The notes under the pieces are model-generated. The model was not told where the DNA came from, ran no database searches, and saw nothing but the letters and a program-made list of their open reading frames with translations. From Limisphaerales bacterium (GTDB taxonomy: Bacteria > Verrucomicrobiota > Verrucomicrobiia > Limisphaerales > SXTU01): a DNA stretch of 52,644 nucleotides. Position 1 is the stretch's first letter, and the number at the start of each line of letters is the position of its first letter. Of the stretch, positions 49,342-52,644 are shown one piece after another. The stretch lies in assembly GCA_009773355.1 (NCBI GenBank), contig WRPG01000036.1:1-52644 (forward strand), given 5' to 3'. The position numbers and the translations under genes are program-made.

Positions 49342-50436
49342 ATGAGACTTCCCCTGCCCTGCCTCGCGTTGTTTGCGGCGCTGTTGACCTGCCTGGCCGC
49401 CGAGCCGGTCCGCAAGACGACCGTCGCCATCGTCGGCGAGGAGTTTCACCTCAACGGCAGGCCGACCTACGCGGGCCGGACGTGGAACGGGAAGAAGATT
49501 CAGGGCCTGCTCATGAACTCGCGCATGGTGCAGGGCACCTTCGACGACCTGAACCCGGACACCGTCGCGCGCTGGGCTTATCCCGACACGAAGCGGTGGG
49601 ATGCCGAGCGCAACACGCGGGAGTTTCTCGCCGCGATGCCGGAGTGGCGGCGGCACGGGCTGCTGGCGATGACGCTGAACTTGCAGGGCGGCTCGCCGCA
49701 GGGCTACTCACGCGAGCAGCCGTGGGAGAACAACGCGTTCACGCCCGAGGGCGCGTTGCGACCGGCCTATCTGGCACGGCTGGAGCGCATCCTCAACCGC
49801 GCGGACGAACTCGGCATGGTGGTGATCCTCGGCTACTTCTACTTCGGGCAGGACGAGCGCTTGAAAGACGAGGCCGCCGTCCTCCGGGCGACGGACAACG
49901 CAACGAAGTGGCTCCTCGACGTCGGCTGGCGCAACGTGCTCGTCGAGGTCAATAACGAATGCAACGTCCGCTACGACCACGCAATCCTGAAGCCCGACCG
50001 GGTGCATGAACTCATCGCGCGCGTGAAGAACGCGAAGCGCGACGGTCGCCGCCTGCTCGTCTCCACGAGCTACGGTGGCAACCAGATTCCCAAGGAGAAT
50101 GTCGTCCGCGCCTCGGACTTCCTGCTGCTGCACGGCAATGGCGTGTCCAGGCCCGAGCGCATCGCCGAGCTGGTCCGCCTCACACGCGCGGTGCCGGGCT
50201 ACACGCCCAAGCCGATTCTCTTCAACGAGGACGACCACTTCGGCTTTGACCAGCCGGTGAACAACTTCGTCGCCGCCGCGGGCGCGGGGGCGTCGTGGGG
50301 CTACTTCGACTTCCGCATGAAGGACGAGGGCTTTGACGAGGGCTACCAGAGCGTCCCGGTGAACTGGGGCCTCAGCAGCGCCCGCAAGCGCGGCTTCTTC
50401 AAGCTGCTGGCGGAGATCACCGGTGCGAAGCCCTGA
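49342..50436 (+). CDS. Secreted GH5-like glycoside hydrolase candidate
   Basis: 364 residues from ATG 49342, one base after the TerC stop. Signal peptide MRLPLPCLALFAALLTCLAA. The body has the (beta/alpha)8 features of clan GH-A: EFHLNGRPTYAGRTWNGKKI at the start, strand LGMVVILGYFYFG, the putative acid/base Glu in NVLVEVNNECNVRYD at the end of strand 4, and the putative nucleophile Glu in KPILFNEDDHFG near strand 7. It is not close enough by eye to a named subfamily to give a substrate. Extracytoplasmic; likely part of polysaccharide breakdown. Confidence 0.72.
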   Translation: MRLPLPCLALFAALLTCLAAEPVRKTTVAIVGEEFHLNGRPTYAGRTWNGKKIQGLLMNSRMVQGTFDDLNPDTVARWAYPDTKRWDAERNTREFLAAMPEWRRHGLLAMTLNLQGGSPQGYSREQPWENNAFTPEGALRPAYLARLERILNRADELGMVVILGYFYFGQDERLKDEAAVLRATDNATKWLLDVGWRNVLVEVNNECNVRYDHAILKPDRVHELIARVKNAKRDGRRLLVSTSYGGNQIPKENVVRASDFLLLHGNGVSRPERIAELVRLTRAVPGYTPKPILFNEDDHFGFDQPVNNFVAAAGAGASWGYFDFRMKDEGFDEGYQSVPVNWGLSSARKRGFFKLLAEITGAKP

Positions 50437-50538
50437 TCACTGATTTGCCCCCGGCCAATTTCCGCTCGCCTCCGGGCCGGGCACTGTTAAATTCCGCGCA
50501 CTACCCGGCCATGCGCACTCTCAACTGACGCCCCTCCC

Positions 50539-51825
50539 ATGAACTCACGCAATCTGCTCCTCGCCTCCATTCTGTTGAACGTCAGCCTGCTGGCCGGCTT
50601 CGCGTGGCACATCAACCGCGCGCCCGTCGCGGCCGATGCCAAGCCCGCACCCGCCTCGGCAACAGCCGCCGCGCCCGCCGGGCCGGCCAAGCGCGGTTCC
50701 GCGACGGGCACCGAGCCGGCACCGATGGCACCCGCCGCCCGCGCCGAGGCGTTCAACTGGCGCAACGTCGAGTCGGAGGACTACAAGAAATACATCGCGA
50801 ACCTGCGCGCCATCGGCTGCCCGGAGGAGACCATCAAGGACATCATCATCGCCGACGTGAACAAGCTTTACGCGCCGAAGCTCGCGGCCCTGAACCGCCC
50901 GGCCACGGAATACAAATACTGGGAGCCGCAGCGCAATTACCCGGTGGGGATGGACAAGGACAAGCAGCGCCAGATGCGCGAGATCGCGAAAGAGAAGAAG
51001 GCGCTCTTGCAGGAGCTGCTGAGTGTGGACTCGGAGGAGGAAGCGCGCAAACTCTACGGCGGGACGGACTACTACGAGCGGATGAGCGGTTTTCTGCCAA
51101 AGGAAAAGCGCGAGGGGGTGCGCGAGCTGGTGCAGAAGTTTTCCGAGCTGGAACAGGATGTGTATCGCAAAAGCGACGGGCGCCCAGACTCCGAGGACAG
51201 CAAAGAGCTGTTGAAAATCCGCAACGAGCGCCGAGCCGAGCTGGCCAAGCTGCTGACCCCGCAGGAGCTGCTGGACTACGAGCTGCGCAGTTCGCAGACC
51301 GCCAGCCAGATGCGCTACGACCTCACCGCCTTTGAACCCAACGAGGATGAGTTCCGCAGAATTTTCAAGGCACGCGCTGAGTTTGACAACGAGTTCGGCC
51401 CCAACTACGGCGGCACCCAGGACGCGGAGCAGCAGAAGAAGCGCGCCGAGGCCCAACGGAAGGTGGACGAGGCCTTGAAGCTCGAACTCGGCCCGGAGCG
51501 TTACGCCGAATACAAGCAGGCGAGCGACTACGCCTACCGGGAGCTGGCCCGCGTCGCCACGCGCTACGAGCTGCCCAAGGAAACCGCCAAGAAGGTCTGG
51601 GCCGTGAAGACCGCCGCCGAGGAGCAGGCCAGCAAGCTGCGTCAGGATCAGAGCCTCAGCACCGAGCAACGTCAGGCCGCCGCCAAGGCCATCCAGGCCG
51701 AGACGGAAAAGGCGGTGACCGAGATGCTGGGCGAGCGGGGTTACAAAAGCTACGTCAACTCCGGTGGTTACTGGGTGCGCAACGTCGGTTCCGGCGTTGG
51801 GGTTCGCCGCGTCGTCTCCCCTTGA
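50539..51825 (+). CDS. Unknown membrane-anchored helical protein
   Basis: 428 residues from ATG 50539. A single N-terminal hydrophobic segment (NLLLASILLNVSLLAGFAW) is followed by an Ala/Pro-rich linker and then a long, charged helical domain (about 75-415), including YKKYIANLRAIGCPEETIKD, ADVNKLYAPKLAALNRPATE, and ELAKLLTPQELLDYELRSSQ. Proteins of this layout occur commonly in Verrucomicrobiota, where I know of no assigned function. The charge pattern suggests an extended periplasmic helical bundle. Convincing gene; function unknown. Confidence 0.8.
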   Translation: MNSRNLLLASILLNVSLLAGFAWHINRAPVAADAKPAPASATAAAPAGPAKRGSATGTEPAPMAPAARAEAFNWRNVESEDYKKYIANLRAIGCPEETIKDIIIADVNKLYAPKLAALNRPATEYKYWEPQRNYPVGMDKDKQRQMREIAKEKKALLQELLSVDSEEEARKLYGGTDYYERMSGFLPKEKREGVRELVQKFSELEQDVYRKSDGRPDSEDSKELLKIRNERRAELAKLLTPQELLDYELRSSQTASQMRYDLTAFEPNEDEFRRIFKARAEFDNEFGPNYGGTQDAEQQKKRAEAQRKVDEALKLELGPERYAEYKQASDYAYRELARVATRYELPKETAKKVWAVKTAAEEQASKLRQDQSLSTEQRQAAAKAIQAETEKAVTEMLGERGYKSYVNSGGYWVRNVGSGVGVRRVVSP

Positions 51826-51865
51826 ACAAGGCTGCGACAACCCGTTGAAGGTGGGCATTGCGGCA

Positions 51866-51908
51866 ACGCCGGCACGGGGTTTAAGCCCCGCTCCGAAAAC
51901 GCCGGCTC
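51866..51908. repeat. Palindromic element in intergenic gap
   Basis: CGGGGTTTAAGCCCCG (51875-51890) is a perfect palindrome enclosed by GCCGGC copies. It lies in the 246-bp gap between the unknown helical protein and the GYF_2 gene. It could serve as a hairpin terminator, though there is no T-run. The rest of that gap shows nothing recognisable. Confidence 0.55.
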
Positions 51909-52071
51909 CAGCCGTGATGCGGCGACGAGGACCGTTTTCCTGCCGCGTTTTGCGTTGAATTCGCAGTTCGGGACGGCTACATCGAACGAAAGCTTCCGTC
52001 GGACAGGTTTTTCCCGACCAGTGGAAATGCAGGAACGGTGAAGAGCCGATGCGGCACTCAAGGTTTTGGAC

Positions 52072-52644
52072 ATGAATTTCTTCATCCTGCGACGCGGACA
52101 AAAACTCGGCCCGTATCCCGACGGGGCGGTGGAGGGAATGTCATCCCAGGGTGAGCTGAAGGCGGGCGATCTCGTCTGCTATGAGGGCGAGCAAAACTGG
52201 CTGCCGGTGAGCCGCTTCCTTGAGCATCGCCAGCAGCGCGCGGCGGCGGGCGAGACGGAGACACCGGGGCAAACCGTCGAGGAGACCGCCTCCGCCCCCG
52301 TGCCCTCGAAGACCTCGTTTCTGCGCCGCAGCGTGGCGGAGATGGACGAGGCCACGCTGACCGAGGCGGAACGCGAGGTCATCGCCGGCGGACGCTATCT
52401 GGCCTTCGAGTATTGCTGGTCCCTGCTCATTTCCTTCAAGCACAACTCACCGCCCGTGCTGGTGCGGGCGGGGGACGACGGCTTTGGCGCGGCGCTGCGT
52501 TACTCGCTCGTTTCTTTCGTCTTCGGCTGGTGGGGCGTTCCCGGACCGATCTGGGTTTTCACCACCCTCCGGCACAACGCGCGCGGCGGCCAGGATGTCA
52601 CGCTGGCGACGCTCACGCAGCAGGTCGGCCACGCCCGCGCCGCC
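52072..52644 (+). CDS. GYF_2 (DUF4339) membrane protein, 3' end beyond window
   Basis: 191 codons from ATG 52072, open to the right edge. It starts MNFFILRRGQKLGPYPDGAV followed by GDLVCYEGEQNWLPVSRFLE, a GYF_2 domain common at the N-terminus of Verrucomicrobiota and Planctomycetes membrane proteins. After a Thr/Glu-rich linker come segments found repeatedly in this phylum: GRYLAFEYCWSLLISFKHNS and one transmembrane stretch YSLVSFVFGWWGVPGPIWVF. The remainder is missing, so the final topology is unknown. Function is not established. Confidence 0.85.
   Translation, partial: MNFFILRRGQKLGPYPDGAVEGMSSQGELKAGDLVCYEGEQNWLPVSRFLEHRQQRAAAGETETPGQTVEETASAPVPSKTSFLRRSVAEMDEATLTEAEREVIAGGRYLAFEYCWSLLISFKHNSPPVLVRAGDDGFGAALRYSLVSFVFGWWGVPGPIWVFTTLRHNARGGQDVTLATLTQQVGHARAA

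Noticed and set aside
2732-51908. Palindromic elements as CRISPR repeats
   Set aside because: They are scattered singly, differ in sequence, and have no regular spacer array or nearby cas genes.

Overview
The window looks like a chromosomal segment of a high-GC member of the Verrucomicrobiota (Pedosphaera/Limisphaerales-like). This is inferred from family content: DUF6797 and DUF1080 secreted proteins, PQQ-type propellers with the WPxxRGP opening, YHYH proteins, a GYF_2 membrane protein, and many intergenic inverted-repeat elements. No rRNA, tRNA, CRISPR array, phage or transposase gene was seen.

Layout. 1-3770: start of a possible metal ATPase (minus strand), then two secreted proteins (DUF6797 propeller, DUF1080 hydrolase). 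3823-6336: a CpxA/CpxR-like two-component pair. 6562-12960: divergent from it, two YHYH proteins flanking a fused MbnP-MbnH diheme protein. 12975-17940: FHA, metallo-hydrolase, Ser/Thr kinase, PQQ-like propeller and EF-hand genes. 18017-19600: a second PQQ-like propeller, reading the other way.

19743-27376 is the most striking region. It holds an MtrA/DmsE-like multiheme cytochrome, an MtrB/PioB-like outer-membrane barrel, a monoheme and a pentaheme cytochrome, a Tat-exported four-cluster ferredoxin, an NrfD-type quinone-reactive membrane protein, and a small cytoplasmic protein. Together they form a plausible quinone pool-periplasm-outer membrane electron conduit. The NrfD protein carries a complete cyclic-nucleotide-binding domain between its sixth and seventh helices, which suggests direct cAMP control of an electron-transfer module. 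A response-regulator/adenylate cyclase (32269-33480) lies about 5 kb downstream.

27455-33480: NAD(P)H-hydrate repair enzyme, a membrane CxxC/CPEC protein, a receiver-histidine kinase overlapping a FadL-type porin, and the cyclase. 33577-39757: a transglutaminase/DUF2126, alpha-E and circularly permuted ATP-grasp operon. 39910-43422: pyruvate carboxylase. 43501-48373: poorly characterised genes, including a large secreted protein whose reading frame is broken at a run of 11 C (possible phase variation) and whose 3' half, with its downstream partner, has lower GC. 48591-52644: TerC, a GH5-like hydrolase, an unknown membrane-anchored protein and a partial GYF_2 protein.

A second theme is a set of palindromic elements (two arms of about 19-30 nt around a 7-75 nt spacer) of several sequence families. 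They lie between genes and, unusually, inside coding sequences: three in frame within the MbnP-MbnH gene, one in the signal-peptide region of the MtrB-like gene, and one that supplies the C-terminus and stop codon of the 175-residue protein at 26849.
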